NCBI GenBank assembly: GCA_009772935.1
Contig: WOUR01000022.1
Location: 23,670-87,669, forward strand
DNA: 64,000 nucleotides
Direction: 5' to 3'
Source: Rhodospirillaceae bacterium
GTDB lineage: Bacteria > Pseudomonadota > Alphaproteobacteria > Reyranellales > Reyranellaceae
The translations under genes were made by a program, and so were the position numbers. The notes beneath the pieces were generated by a model. The model saw nothing but the letters and a program-made list of their open reading frames with translations, searched no databases and was not told the DNA's origin. This document shows positions 23,531 to 33,775 of the stretch, in pieces (position 1 is the first letter of the stretch; every line of letters begins with the position of its first letter).

Positions 23531-24343
23531 ATGGTCTTCCGACTTCTTCTCGTAACTCTGGCGGCGGTCGTTTCCATTGCGGGTGCCGCGCAGGCCCAGG
23601 GCAAGGCCGAGCTTCTCTGGTACAGCCAGGCCGCCTTCAAGCTTACGACCCAGAGCGGCAAGGTGATCATGATCGACCCCTGGATCATGGGCGCCACGAA
23701 AATCCCGCCGGAGCTGAAGGACCTCGACAAGATCGGCAAGGTTGACCTGATCCTGGTAACCCATGGCCACGGCGATCACCTGGGCGACGCGCTGGAGATC
23801 TCCAAAAAGAACAACGTGCCGATCTGGGCGCCGGCCGGCCTCAATCAGACCCTGACCACGCTCGGCCTGATGCCCGCCAACCTCGTGCCGCGCATGAGCA
23901 AGGGCGGCACCATCGAGCCCTTCCCGGGCGTCAAGATCACCATGGTCCATGCCGACCATTCCTCGGAGATGATCCTGAAGGACCCGGCCACCGGCAAGGA
24001 CACGAGCTTCGCGGCCGGCGAGCCCTGCGGCTTCATCATCGAGCTGGAGAACGGCTTCAAGATCTACCACATGGGCGATACTGGCCTGTTCGGCGACATG
24101 AAGCTGATCGGCGAATACTACAAGCCCGATCTCGTGCTGATCCCGATCGGCGGCCACTATGTGATGGATCCGAAGGCCGCCGCCTATGCCACCAAGGAGC
24201 TGATCAAGCCCAAGATGGCCTGGCCCATGCACTATGCCAGCAACCCGTTCCTCCGGGGCACGCCGGCCGAATACAAGGCGGCGATGGGCCAGACCTCGAT
24301 CGAGGTGATCGAGGCCGTGCCCGGCACCAGAAAGCAGTTCTAG
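23531..24343 (+). CDS. Exported metallo-beta-lactamase-fold hydrolase (UlaG/UPF0173-like)
   Basis: 270 residues with a signal peptide (VFRLLLVTLAAVVSIAGAAQ, cleaved about residue 22). The metal motif THGHGDHLGDA, the His in VHADHSSEM, the Asp in YHMGDTGLFGDM and the late PMHYASNPF give a two-metal MBL site of the UPF0173/UlaG type. The exported location is unusual for this group, which is mostly cytoplasmic. GGGGAGC precedes the ATG at 23531. It is divergent from the thiolase pair and overlaps the convergent methyltransferase by four bases. Substrate unknown. Confidence 0.85.
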   Translation: MVFRLLLVTLAAVVSIAGAAQAQGKAELLWYSQAAFKLTTQSGKVIMIDPWIMGATKIPPELKDLDKIGKVDLILVTHGHGDHLGDALEISKKNNVPIWAPAGLNQTLTTLGLMPANLVPRMSKGGTIEPFPGVKITMVHADHSSEMILKDPATGKDTSFAAGEPCGFIIELENGFKIYHMGDTGLFGDMKLIGEYYKPDLVLIPIGGHYVMDPKAAAYATKELIKPKMAWPMHYASNPFLRGTPAEYKAAMGQTSIEVIEAVPGTRKQF

Positions 24344-24918
24344 TCGCTTCGTTCGAGGACGGCTTCCCATACCGACTTGGGTCGATCATATCGGTCGATC
24401 ACCTTCTCCTCGATGGCGAGAATGCGCCAGCCATGGGCAAACAGACGATCGAGGGCTTCCCGGTCGAAGAAGCGCTTGGGTGCGCCGTCGACGAGATAGA
24501 AATCCTTTTCGATTTCCGGATGGCCGCTGGCGCCAAAATGGTGATCGTTGGTCGAGTTGAGACGGCACAGCAGCACGCCTTCGGGCCGCAGGACCTCGTG
24601 CAGTCGTGAGGCCAGTGCGTTGGTCGCCGACCAGGTGAAGTAGTGCAGCGACAGGCTGGCAACGACGACACCGATGCTGCCCTCAGCAGGCGGAAACGGG
24701 GCGCGGATATCCTGGCAATGAACTTGAGCGGACGGCACGCGCTCCTGCGCACGTGCGACCGCTTCGGGTGACAGGTCGATCGCGACGACGCGATGCCCCG
24801 CGGCGGCGAGCGCCGCGGTGTCGCGTCCACCACCACATCCCAGCTCCAGCACTGGCTGCCCCGCTGCCCGCTCGGCAAGGAGCGGCAGCCAGCGCGCGAG
24901 CCATTGATCGCCCGCCAA
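24340..24918 (-). CDS. SAM-dependent methyltransferase
   Basis: 192 residues, class I methyltransferase. Motif I is VLELGCGGGRDTAALAAAGH, followed by the acidic end of beta-2 (VVAIDLSPEAV) and motif post-I (SIGVVVASLSLHYFTW). It starts with TTG at 24918, three bases after the stop of the luciferase-like gene, which suggests translational reinitiation. The target is unknown; the family includes TehB-like and small-molecule methylases. Confidence 0.85.
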   Translation of the reverse strand: MAGDQWLARWLPLLAERAAGQPVLELGCGGGRDTAALAAAGHRVVAIDLSPEAVARAQERVPSAQVHCQDIRAPFPPAEGSIGVVVASLSLHYFTWSATNALASRLHEVLRPEGVLLCRLNSTNDHHFGASGHPEIEKDFYLVDGAPKRFFDREALDRLFAHGWRILAIEEKVIDRYDRPKSVWEAVLERSD

Positions 24919-24921
24919 GCG

Positions 24922-26136
24922 TCAGTCGCCCGCTACGTCCCGCGCGCCGGGCGTGCGGGCGCGGAATTCCTCCGGCGCCTCGCGGCCGGCGTCGGTGAAT
25001 GCCTTCTTCACGGCGGCGACGTTGGGGCCGAAGATGCCCTTGCGGTTGTCCTTGGCCCACTGGTTCGAGTTGACGATCGTGTCGAGCGAACCCTGGAAGC
25101 GCGGCATCACGTAGCGCGCGAACAGCTCATAGGAGCGCAGGGTCTGCTCGCGCGTCGCCCATTCGTGGGCGCGGAACAGGACGCCGCCGAAGCCACCGTT
25201 GGAAAAGCCGAGGAGCCGCTCGATGCCCTTGGCGACCGTATCCGGACTGCCGACCAGGGTCGTGCCCATCTTGACGCCGTCGCGCAGCGGATCGTCGGCG
25301 CGGCCTGGCGGGCGGCCGAGCGTGTCCTCGAAATAGGTCATGGTCTCGCGGCGCTCGCCTGCATGGACCTCGCGCAATGCCTGCTCGTCGTCCTCCGTCA
25401 CATGGCAGTTCACTACCACCCGCCACTTGCTGCGATCTGCCGTCTTGCCGTGCTTGGCCGCCGTCTCCTCGTAGATGCCCCACTGCTTGCCGAGCATCTC
25501 CGGTCCGCCCGGGATGCCGGCGCCGATCGACAGGACGCCCAGCCCGTGCTTGCCGGCCGCGATCATGCCCGACGGGGTGATGGTGCTGGCGCAGGCGATC
25601 GGGAAGTGCGGGTAGCTGTAGGGCGCGAGATGGAGCCGCGCCTCCTTCAGCTCGAACCAGTCGGTCTTCATGGTGACCGGCTCCTTGCATTCGAGCAGGC
25701 GCATGATCGCCTCCAGCGCCTCCTCCATGCGCGGCCGCTGGGTCGAGGGATCGATGCCCATCATGTAGGCGTCCGACGGCAGCGCGCCGGGACCGCAGCC
25801 CAGCATCGTGCGGCCACGAGACATGTGGTCGAGCTGCACGAAGCGGTTCGCGACCATCAGCGGATGGTGATAGGGCAGGCTGGTCACGCCCGAGCCGAGC
25901 CGGATGTAGCGCGTGCGCTCGATGGCGGCGGCGATGAAGACTTCCGGAGAGGCGATGGTCTCCCAGCCGGCCGAATGATGCTCGCCGATCCAGGCTTCGT
26001 CGTAACCCAGCTCGTCGATCCACTCGATCAGCTCCATGTCGCGCGCCATCGAGAGTGTAGGGTTCTCGCCGACGCGATGGAACGGCGCCAGGAAGATGCC
26101 GAACGTAAGTCCCTTGTGATTACCGGTCTGTGCCAT
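24922..26136 (-). CDS. LLM-class flavin-dependent monooxygenase (limonene monooxygenase-like)
   Basis: 404 residues of the bacterial luciferase-like family, using reduced flavin from a partner reductase. Marks: LTFGIFLAPFHRVGENPTLS, GYDEAWIGEHHSAGWETIAS, SLPYHHPLMVANRFVQLDHM and GRTMLGCGPGALPSDAYMMG. The N-terminal pattern is close to the limonene-1,2-monooxygenase group, but that name is often over-applied. It is divergent from the fused CoA-transferase across 77 bp, so they may share a control region. Confidence 0.9.
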   Translation of the reverse strand: MAQTGNHKGLTFGIFLAPFHRVGENPTLSMARDMELIEWIDELGYDEAWIGEHHSAGWETIASPEVFIAAAIERTRYIRLGSGVTSLPYHHPLMVANRFVQLDHMSRGRTMLGCGPGALPSDAYMMGIDPSTQRPRMEEALEAIMRLLECKEPVTMKTDWFELKEARLHLAPYSYPHFPIACASTITPSGMIAAGKHGLGVLSIGAGIPGGPEMLGKQWGIYEETAAKHGKTADRSKWRVVVNCHVTEDDEQALREVHAGERRETMTYFEDTLGRPPGRADDPLRDGVKMGTTLVGSPDTVAKGIERLLGFSNGGFGGVLFRAHEWATREQTLRSYELFARYVMPRFQGSLDTIVNSNQWAKDNRKGIFGPNVAAVKKAFTDAGREAPEEFRARTPGARDVAGD

Positions 26137-26213
26137 TGAAGTCCTCCGTCACGCGCGACGGTAGCATGCGCGCGGCGTTGACCGCAGCACCGGCTTGCGC
26201 AGATCATCGCGCC

Positions 26214-28481
26214 ATGATCGAGACTTCTCCCCTGCCGCTGGCACGCTTCAGGATCGTCGAGGTGAACGACGCGAATGTGCCTCTCTGCCTGCGTTTGGCA
26301 ACATCGCTTGCGGCGAAGATCGTGGCCGATCTCGGCGCCGACGTGCTCAAGATCGAACCGCCTGAGGGCGATCCGGTGCGTCGTGCCCCGCCTTTGCTGC
26401 CGCAGGGCGGAAGCGCACTGTTCCAGTTCCTCAACACGTCGAAACGCTTCCTCACTCTCGATCTCGCGAGCGAATCCGGCCGCGCGACGCTGGCCGGTCT
26501 GGTCGAGGACGCCGACGCCGTACTATTCGAAGAGCCGGCTTCGGTCGCGTCGATGCTGCGTGCCGGAAAGGCCGCCCCCATCGAGATCGCCGCCTTCCCG
26601 GTCGAGATGGATGCCGCCCGACGGCCTGTCAGCGAACTGACGATCCAGGCGCTGGGCGGGTTGATGCACATGATCGGCGAGCCCGCACGCCAGCCGTTGA
26701 AGCTCGGCGGCCACCAGGCTTCCTATCCGGCGGGCCTCACCGCCTTCACCGGCCTCATGTCTGCGCTCGCCGCCCGCGACGCGGGCCGCCACGCGCTTTC
26801 GGTGCGGGTCTCGCTGGCCGAGGTGATGCAGTGGGTGAACTGGAAGGCCGCCTCCGGGGCCGCCGCCTCCGGCGTCTCGCCCGGCCGCGAGGGAAAGAAC
26901 TCGGAGTTCCAGGTGCTTCCCTGCCGCGACGGGTATGTCGCCGTCGTCTACACCCTGACCCAATGGCCAGCGACGCGCGCTCTGGTCGGCAATCCCCGGC
27001 TCGACGATCCAAAATTCAGCACACGTGCCGGTCGGCGACAGAACATCGCCGAACTCTATGCGGCGCTCGCGCCGTGGTTCGCCGACAAGACGCGCGAGGA
27101 GATCCAGAAGACGGCGCAGGCCAGGGGCGTGCCGTTCGGTCCGATCTTCTCGCCGGCCGAGTTGCTGCGGACCGAGCAATATGTGGCACGAGGTTTCCTC
27201 GCCGATACGAGGCATCCGACGGAAGGCACGCTGCGCCTGCCGCAGCTGCCGGTGCAGTGGAACGGCCGGTCGTTCGCACCTCGCTCGGCACCGGAGCTAT
27301 CGATGCCCCCTCCGTCGCGGATCACCGCGACACCTCCCCATTTAAATGGGGAGGGGAAAGAACGTCCCCTCGCCGGCATCCGCGTGCTCGACTTCGGACT
27401 GCTGACGGCCGGCGCGAACACTTCTGCGATGCTGGCTGATCTGGGTGCCGACGTGATCAAGATCGAATCCGGCGCCTATCTCGATCCGTTCCGGGTCGTC
27501 GGCAAGATCGACAATGACGACGGCTGGTGGAACCGCTCGCCGCAGTTCCGCTTCACCAACCGCAACAAGCGCGGGCTGGCGCTGAACCTGAAGGATCCCG
27601 AGGGCCAGCGCGTGATCCGCGAGTTGGCCGCGAAGTGCGACGTCGTCGTAGAGAATTTCCGCCGCGGTGTGCTCGATCGCGCGGGGCTCGGTTACAAGGA
27701 TCTGAGCGCCATCAACCCGCGCCTGGTGTTCGCCGCCATTTCCAGCCAGGGCGACACGGGGCCCGAGCGCATGAACGTCTCGTTCGGCAGCACGCTCGAT
27801 GCCACCTCGGGCATCGCCTCGCTCACCGGCTACGAAGGCGAGGGACCGCGCATTTCCGGCATGGACGTGAACTATCCCGACCAGATCGTGTCGCTGTTCG
27901 CGACCGGCATCGTCATTGCCGCCGTCACCGAAGCGCGCCGCACCGGCAAGGGCGCTTTCCTCGACTTCTCCCAGCGCGAGGTCGCCTCGTTCACCCTGGG
28001 CGAGGAAATCCTCGCCGCTTCGGCCGATCCCGCGCACCTGCTCGCGCCGCGCGGCAACGGCGAACCCGGCGTGGCGCAGCAGGACGCCTACCGTTGCGCC
28101 GACGGCAAATGGCTGGCCGTCACGCTCGAAGAAGCCGATTCATCGATGGAAGCCTTCTGTGCGGGCAAGGATCGAGACACCACCCTGGGGGTGCTGCTCG
28201 GCAAGGGCATTGCCGCCGCGCCCTGCCTCGATGGCAACGACCTTTTGCGCGATGCCAGATTGCAGGGCGTCACGCTGGTCCGCGACGAGAACGGCGGTCT
28301 CGTGAAGGGCCTGCCCTACCGGCTCGACGGCAAGGGCCTCGCAATTGAGCGGCCCGCCCCCGATCTCGGCCAGCACACCGACGAGGTACTGCGCGAACTG
28401 CTGGGCTACGACGAGGCCCGCTTGAAGCAATTGAACGACAGCGGCGTGACGTCGACCACGCCCACCATCGGAGAGGTTTGA
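26214..28481 (+). CDS. Fused double CaiB/BaiF family III CoA-transferase
   Basis: 755 residues, two class III CoA-transferase domains in tandem (about 11-365 and 385-745). The C-terminal half is complete, with Asp556 (VNYPDQIVS) at the position that carries the catalytic aspartyl-CoA in formyl-CoA transferase. The N-terminal half has Ala173 there (SYPAGLTAF) and is probably inactive. Class III enzymes work as interlocked dimers, so the fusion may be a built-in heterodimer. A 22-bp palindrome encodes part of the linker (PPHLNGEG). It leads a long same-strand catabolic operon; NMO follows 3 bp later. Confidence 0.92.
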   Translation: MIETSPLPLARFRIVEVNDANVPLCLRLATSLAAKIVADLGADVLKIEPPEGDPVRRAPPLLPQGGSALFQFLNTSKRFLTLDLASESGRATLAGLVEDADAVLFEEPASVASMLRAGKAAPIEIAAFPVEMDAARRPVSELTIQALGGLMHMIGEPARQPLKLGGHQASYPAGLTAFTGLMSALAARDAGRHALSVRVSLAEVMQWVNWKAASGAAASGVSPGREGKNSEFQVLPCRDGYVAVVYTLTQWPATRALVGNPRLDDPKFSTRAGRRQNIAELYAALAPWFADKTREEIQKTAQARGVPFGPIFSPAELLRTEQYVARGFLADTRHPTEGTLRLPQLPVQWNGRSFAPRSAPELSMPPPSRITATPPHLNGEGKERPLAGIRVLDFGLLTAGANTSAMLADLGADVIKIESGAYLDPFRVVGKIDNDDGWWNRSPQFRFTNRNKRGLALNLKDPEGQRVIRELAAKCDVVVENFRRGVLDRAGLGYKDLSAINPRLVFAAISSQGDTGPERMNVSFGSTLDATSGIASLTGYEGEGPRISGMDVNYPDQIVSLFATGIVIAAVTEARRTGKGAFLDFSQREVASFTLGEEILAASADPAHLLAPRGNGEPGVAQQDAYRCADGKWLAVTLEEADSSMEAFCAGKDRDTTLGVLLGKGIAAAPCLDGNDLLRDARLQGVTLVRDENGGLVKGLPYRLDGKGLAIERPAPDLGQHTDEVLRELLGYDEARLKQLNDSGVTSTTPTIGEV
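27333..27354. repeat. 22-bp perfect palindrome inside the CoA-transferase linker
   Basis: Centre TTTAAA (27341-27346), flanked by CCTCCCCA on the left and TGGGGAGG on the right. It encodes residues 374-381 between the two domains. It resembles the short REP-like palindromes normally found between genes of alphaproteobacteria. The A+T-rich centre is unlike the surrounding coding sequence, suggesting insertion in frame. Confidence 0.7.
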
Positions 28482-28484
28482 TCC

Positions 28485-29465
28485 ATGCCGCGCGCCGAAG
28501 TGCACAAGTTGATGGAGCGCATGGCGATCCCCGCCATCGCCGCGCCCATGTTCCTGGTCTCCAATCCAGCGCTGACGCTGGCCTGCTGCGGCGAGGGGCT
28601 GATGGGCAGCTTCCCCGCCCATGGCACGCGCAGCCGCGAGGAGTTCCAGGCCTGGCTCGACGAGATGGTCGAGGGCATGAAGCGCCTGGAGGATGCCGGC
28701 AAGAAGCCCGCGCCCTGGGCCGTGAACCTCGTCGTCCATGCCTCGAACACGCGCTATCCCGGCGATCTGGAGCTGGTCGAGAAGTACAAGGTGCCGGTGG
28801 TGCTCACCTCGAAGGGTGCACCGGGCGATGCCATCAAGCGCATCCATGACTGGGGCGCCGTCGCCCTCCATGACATCGCCAACCGGCGTCATGCCGAGAA
28901 GGCGCTGGAAGCCGGCGTCGATGGCGTGATCGCCGTGGCGGGCGGTGCCGGCGGCCATACCGGCACCATCAATCCCTTCGCGCTGATGAACGAGGTGCGC
29001 CAGCTGGGCGACGGCTTCGCGGTGGTGCTGGCCGGCGGCCAGACGACGGGCCGCGACGTGCTGGCGGCCGAGGCGATGGGCGCAGACCTCGCCTATATCG
29101 GCACGCGCTTCATCGCGACCCAGGAGGCGATGGCGGCGCAGGCGCACAAGGACATGATCCTGGGCACGCGGGCGACCGACGTCTTCCTCACCGCCTCGAT
29201 CGACGGCGCGCCCGCCAACTGGCTGACGCCCAGCCTGCTGGCCGCCGGCATCGACCTCGACGTGCTGCGCACCACCCTGCCCGGCAAGATCGTCGCGGCA
29301 GCGGAGAACAGGAAGCGCTGGAAGGACATCTACACGGCCGGTCACGGCGTCGGGAACATCGACGACGTCCCCGCCGCCGCCGACCTCGTCCGGCGCCTCG
29401 TCAGCCAGTATCGCGAGGCGAAGGCTGAAATGGCGCGCACGCTTGCCGGTCGCGCCGCGGCGTAG
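28485..29465 (+). CDS. Nitronate monooxygenase family protein
   Basis: 326 residues, FMN-dependent TIM barrel of the 2-nitropropane dioxygenase/NMO family. Key parts: IPAIAAPMFLVSNPALTLAC, GGAGGHTGTINPFAL with the FMN-phosphate glycine-rich loop, VLAGGQTTGRDVLAAEAMGA and YIGTRFIATQEAM. Many relatives are enoyl reductases or other flavoenzymes in acyl-CoA operons rather than nitronate oxidases; the position directly behind a CoA-transferase favours that. Start ATG at 28485. Confidence 0.88.
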   Translation: MPRAEVHKLMERMAIPAIAAPMFLVSNPALTLACCGEGLMGSFPAHGTRSREEFQAWLDEMVEGMKRLEDAGKKPAPWAVNLVVHASNTRYPGDLELVEKYKVPVVLTSKGAPGDAIKRIHDWGAVALHDIANRRHAEKALEAGVDGVIAVAGGAGGHTGTINPFALMNEVRQLGDGFAVVLAGGQTTGRDVLAAEAMGADLAYIGTRFIATQEAMAAQAHKDMILGTRATDVFLTASIDGAPANWLTPSLLAAGIDLDVLRTTLPGKIVAAAENRKRWKDIYTAGHGVGNIDDVPAAADLVRRLVSQYREAKAEMARTLAGRAAA

Positions 29466-29522
29466 ACGGTGGGCGCCCCCCTGCTCTAGGTTTCGGCTCC
29501 AGAGTTTCGAGGGGGTATCCGC

Positions 29523-30635
<1,113 letters not shown>

Positions 30636-30649
30636 CGCGGGAGGGAAAA

Positions 30650-31531
30650 TTGGCCGTCAGAGCCATCGGAAACGCCACGATCGAGAAAGTCGAGGAGATC
30701 TGCGGACCGGGTTTCAAGCCCGGCCGCATGTTTCCGAAGTTCGACCAGGAAGCCTTCGACGCCCAGAAAAGCTGGATGGTGCCGGAGCACGTGCAGGAGG
30801 GCAGCGACCGGCTGATCGGCTCGGTCCATACCTGGGTCGTCAAGACACCCAGTCACACAATCCTGATCGACACCTGCCTCGGCAATCACAAGCAGCGCCA
30901 CAATCCCGGCTGGAGCGGCCTCAACACGCCATTCCTCGACCGGCTCAAGGCCTGCGGCTGCCCCGCGGAATCCGTCGACTTCGTGATGTGCACGCACCTG
31001 CATGTCGACCATGTCGGCTGGAACACCAAGCTCGAGAATGGGCGCTGGGTGCCGACTTTCCCCAATGCGAAGTATCTCTTCGCCAAACGCGAATACGTGC
31101 ACTGGGAGAGCGAACGCAAAGCGCAGGGTGAAGGCAAGGTTAACGACGGCTCGTTCGACGATTCGGTGCTGCCCATCGTCGAAGCCGGCAAGGCGGTGAT
31201 GATCGAGAGCGACCATCAACCCGACCCGCTGCTCACCATCAGGGACTATCCCGGCCACACGCCGGGCTCGATCGCGATCAACCTGAAGGACCAGGGCAAG
31301 CAGGCCTGCTTCTCGGGCGACATCATGCATCACCCGATCCAGGTCTATCACCCCGACTGGTCGAGCCAGTTCTGCTGGGACCAGGCGATGTCGGCGGTCT
31401 CTCGCCGCAAGCTCCTGGAGGACTGTGTCGAGAGCAACGCGCTTCTCTGCCCCGCCCATTTTCCCGGCGCCAACGCGGGCTACGTCAAGCCCGAGGGCAA
31501 CTCCTTCCGCATCGAGTGGGACCGGCCATGA
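30650..31531 (+). CDS. Metallo-beta-lactamase-fold hydrolase
   Basis: 293 residues, MBL fold with a two-metal site: MCTHLHVDHVGWN, GHTPGSIA (third His) and CFSGDIMHHPIQVYH (bridging Asp). Related to quorum-quenching lactonases and other ring-opening hydrolases. The start is TTG at 30650, with GGGAGGG six bases upstream; no better ATG fits the family start. It overlaps the SMP-30 gene as ATGA. With a lactonase next door, hydrolysis of a lactone or ester intermediate is a fair guess. Confidence 0.88.
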   Translation: MAVRAIGNATIEKVEEICGPGFKPGRMFPKFDQEAFDAQKSWMVPEHVQEGSDRLIGSVHTWVVKTPSHTILIDTCLGNHKQRHNPGWSGLNTPFLDRLKACGCPAESVDFVMCTHLHVDHVGWNTKLENGRWVPTFPNAKYLFAKREYVHWESERKAQGEGKVNDGSFDDSVLPIVEAGKAVMIESDHQPDPLLTIRDYPGHTPGSIAINLKDQGKQACFSGDIMHHPIQVYHPDWSSQFCWDQAMSAVSRRKLLEDCVESNALLCPAHFPGANAGYVKPEGNSFRIEWDRP

Positions 31532-32367
31532 AGCTCGAACCGCTGCTCGACGGCCTATCCTTCGGTGAAGGCCCGCGCTGGCGGGACGACCGGCTCTATT
31601 TCTCCGACTTCTACGTCCATCAGGTGCGGACCGTCGACGAGAGCGGCAAGGCCGAGACGATCGTCGAGGTGCCGGGCCGCCCCTCGGGCCTGGGCTGGCG
31701 GCCGGACGGCACGATGCTGATCGTCAGCATGACCGACCGCCGTCTGATGCGCTTCGCGGGCGGCAAGCTGACCGTAGAGGCCGAGTTGGGCGCGATCGCG
31801 ACCGGCCTGTGCAACGACATGGTCGTCGATGCCAAGGGCCGCGCCTATGTCGGCAACTTCGGCTTCGATCGGCACGCCGGGGAGAAGCCGCGCGCCGCCG
31901 TGCTGGCCCGGGTCGATCCCGATGGCTCGGTTCATGCCGCCGCCGGCGAGCTGATGTTCCCCAACGGCACCGTCATCACGCCCGACGGCAGGACGATGAT
32001 CATCGGCGAAACCTTCGCCAAGCGACTTACGACCTTCGACATCGCAGACGACGGCACCCTCTCCAACCGGCGCATCTGGGCGGAGACGCCGAACTGCAAC
32101 CCCGACGGCATCTGTCTCGATGCCGAGGGTGGCATCTGGGTGACCGGCGCCTTCACGCACCACATGATCCGCGTCTTCGAAGGCGGTCGGGTCACGCACG
32201 ACCTCGATCTGGGCGAACGCGCGGCCTATGCCTGTATGCTGGGCGGCAAGGACCGCCGCACGCTCTTTGTCGTCACCAACAGCGGAAGCGGCCCGGCCAT
32301 TGCCGCCAAGAAGGACGGCCGCATCGAGACGGTGCGCGTCGACGTGCCCGGCGCCGGCCTGCCCTAG
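31528..32367 (+). CDS. SMP-30/gluconolactonase/LRE family protein
   Basis: 279 residues of the six-bladed calcium-dependent beta-propeller lactonases. Seen: DGLSFGEGPRWRDDRLYFSD with the metal Glu, EVPGRPSGLGWRPDGTMLIV, GLCNDMVVDAKGRAYVGNFG with the metal Asn/Asp, and CNPDGICLDAEGGIWVTGAF. Soluble, no signal peptide. ATG at 31528 overlaps the previous stop. Probably hydrolyses a sugar- or aromatic-derived lactone in the same pathway as its neighbours. Confidence 0.92.
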   Translation: MKLEPLLDGLSFGEGPRWRDDRLYFSDFYVHQVRTVDESGKAETIVEVPGRPSGLGWRPDGTMLIVSMTDRRLMRFAGGKLTVEAELGAIATGLCNDMVVDAKGRAYVGNFGFDRHAGEKPRAAVLARVDPDGSVHAAAGELMFPNGTVITPDGRTMIIGETFAKRLTTFDIADDGTLSNRRIWAETPNCNPDGICLDAEGGIWVTGAFTHHMIRVFEGGRVTHDLDLGERAAYACMLGGKDRRTLFVVTNSGSGPAIAAKKDGRIETVRVDVPGAGLP

Positions 32368-32376
32368 GAGGAATAT

Positions 32377-33198
32377 GTGAAAGGTCCAGAGGACGATGCC
32401 GGGCTGGCCGGCAAGGTGGCGATCATTTCCGGGGGCGGCGCCGTCGGCGACGGCATCGGCAACGGACGCGCCGCGGCGATCCTGCTGGCCCGCGCCGGCA
32501 CCCGCGTGCTGGTGGCCGACCGTGACCTCAAGCTCGCGCAACGCACCGTCGAAATGATACAGGCCGAGGGCGGCCTGCATGCCGCGGCCCATGCCGGCGA
32601 CATGACGCAGGAGATCGAGTGCAAGCGGCTGGTCGATGCGGCGGTCGATCGCTGGGGACGGCTCGACTTTCTCGACAACAATATCGGTATCGGCAGCCGC
32701 GGCTCGGTCGTCGAAGAGAAGCCCGAGGAGTTTCGTCGCGTGATGCAGCTCAACGTCGAGACGATGTTCCTGCTTTCCAAGCATGCGATCCCGGCCATGA
32801 TCAAGACTGCCAAGGGCGGCTCGATCGTCAACATCTCCTCGATCTCGGCACTGCGACCGCGCGGCCTCACGACCTATACGACCTCCAAGGCCGCCGTCAT
32901 CGGCCTCACCCAGGCGATGGCGGTCGACCATGGCCGCGACGGCATCCGCGTCAATTGCATCTGTCCCGGGCCAGTCTATACGCCGATGGTCTATGCCCGC
33001 GGCAACGGAATGAGCGAGGCCGCGCGCACCCAACGCGCGAAAGCCTCCGTCCTCAAGACCGAGGGCACGGGCTGGGACGTCGGACACGCCGTGCGTTTCC
33101 TGCTGAGCAATCATGCCCGCTACATCACCGGCCATGTCCTCGTCGTCGATGGCGGCGTGACCTTGCAGGGCCCGGAGCGCGATTCACAGGATCACTGA
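32377..33198 (+). CDS. Short-chain dehydrogenase/reductase (first of three)
   Basis: 273 residues, classical SDR. Cofactor motif SGGGAVGDGIGNGRAAAILL, NNIG motif FLDNNIGIGS, active-site Ser in NISSISALRP and YTTSK. The GxxxGDGIGNG variant of the cofactor loop is shared with the SDR at 33775, so these two are close paralogues; the third is different. AGGAGG precedes a GTG start at 32377. It sits 9 bp after the lactonase gene. Confidence 0.92.
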   Translation: MKGPEDDAGLAGKVAIISGGGAVGDGIGNGRAAAILLARAGTRVLVADRDLKLAQRTVEMIQAEGGLHAAAHAGDMTQEIECKRLVDAAVDRWGRLDFLDNNIGIGSRGSVVEEKPEEFRRVMQLNVETMFLLSKHAIPAMIKTAKGGSIVNISSISALRPRGLTTYTTSKAAVIGLTQAMAVDHGRDGIRVNCICPGPVYTPMVYARGNGMSEAARTQRAKASVLKTEGTGWDVGHAVRFLLSNHARYITGHVLVVDGGVTLQGPERDSQDH

Positions 33199-33220
33199 AC
33201 AATAGGGAGAAACAACCAAG

Positions 33221-33775
33221 ATGGCCCGACTGCCCTACCTCGAGCCCGACCAGGTTGCGCCCGAGTATCGCGACATGCTCAAGCGCAACACCAACCTGCA
33301 CAAGCTACTGGTCAACTCGCCCGACATGGCGCGAGCCTTCAGCGGGCTGGGCGGCTACATCCGCTTCAAGAGCAAGCTCGATCCCCGCCTGCGGGAACTG
33401 GCCATCCTGCAGGTCGGCTGGCTGGAGAAGTCGGAATACGAATTCACCCACCATGTGAAGATCGGCAAGGAATTCGGCGTCACTGACGACGACATCCAGG
33501 CCCTTATGGCCGAGACCGAGGGCAGGCCCTCGAAGCTCGAGCCGCTCGCGAAGGCGATCCTCAGGGGTGCGCGCGAGATGGTGAAGGACCTGGGCATGTC
33601 CGACGCCACCTTCGCCGAGATCAAGAAGGAGCTGTCCGACGAGCACATGACGGACCTGGTGCTCACCATTGCCTTCTACTGCGCCGTCGTCCGCGTGCTC
33701 GCCACGATGCAGATCGACAACGAGCCTCAGTACAAGGAAGTGCTCAAGCAATTCCCGATCCCGGGAGTGAAGTGA
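33221..33775 (+). CDS. Carboxymuconolactone decarboxylase family protein
   Basis: 184 residues of the AhpD/CMD superfamily. The core helices DPRLRELAILQVGWLEKSEY and EFTHHVKIGKEFGVTDDDI match the 4-carboxymuconolactone decarboxylase branch; there is no CxxC, so it is not a peroxidase AhpD. Such proteins often accompany ring-cleavage pathways without being true decarboxylases. Its TGA overlaps the next ATG (TGATG). Confidence 0.9.
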   Translation: MARLPYLEPDQVAPEYRDMLKRNTNLHKLLVNSPDMARAFSGLGGYIRFKSKLDPRLRELAILQVGWLEKSEYEFTHHVKIGKEFGVTDDDIQALMAETEGRPSKLEPLAKAILRGAREMVKDLGMSDATFAEIKKELSDEHMTDLVLTIAFYCAVVRVLATMQIDNEPQYKEVLKQFPIPGVK

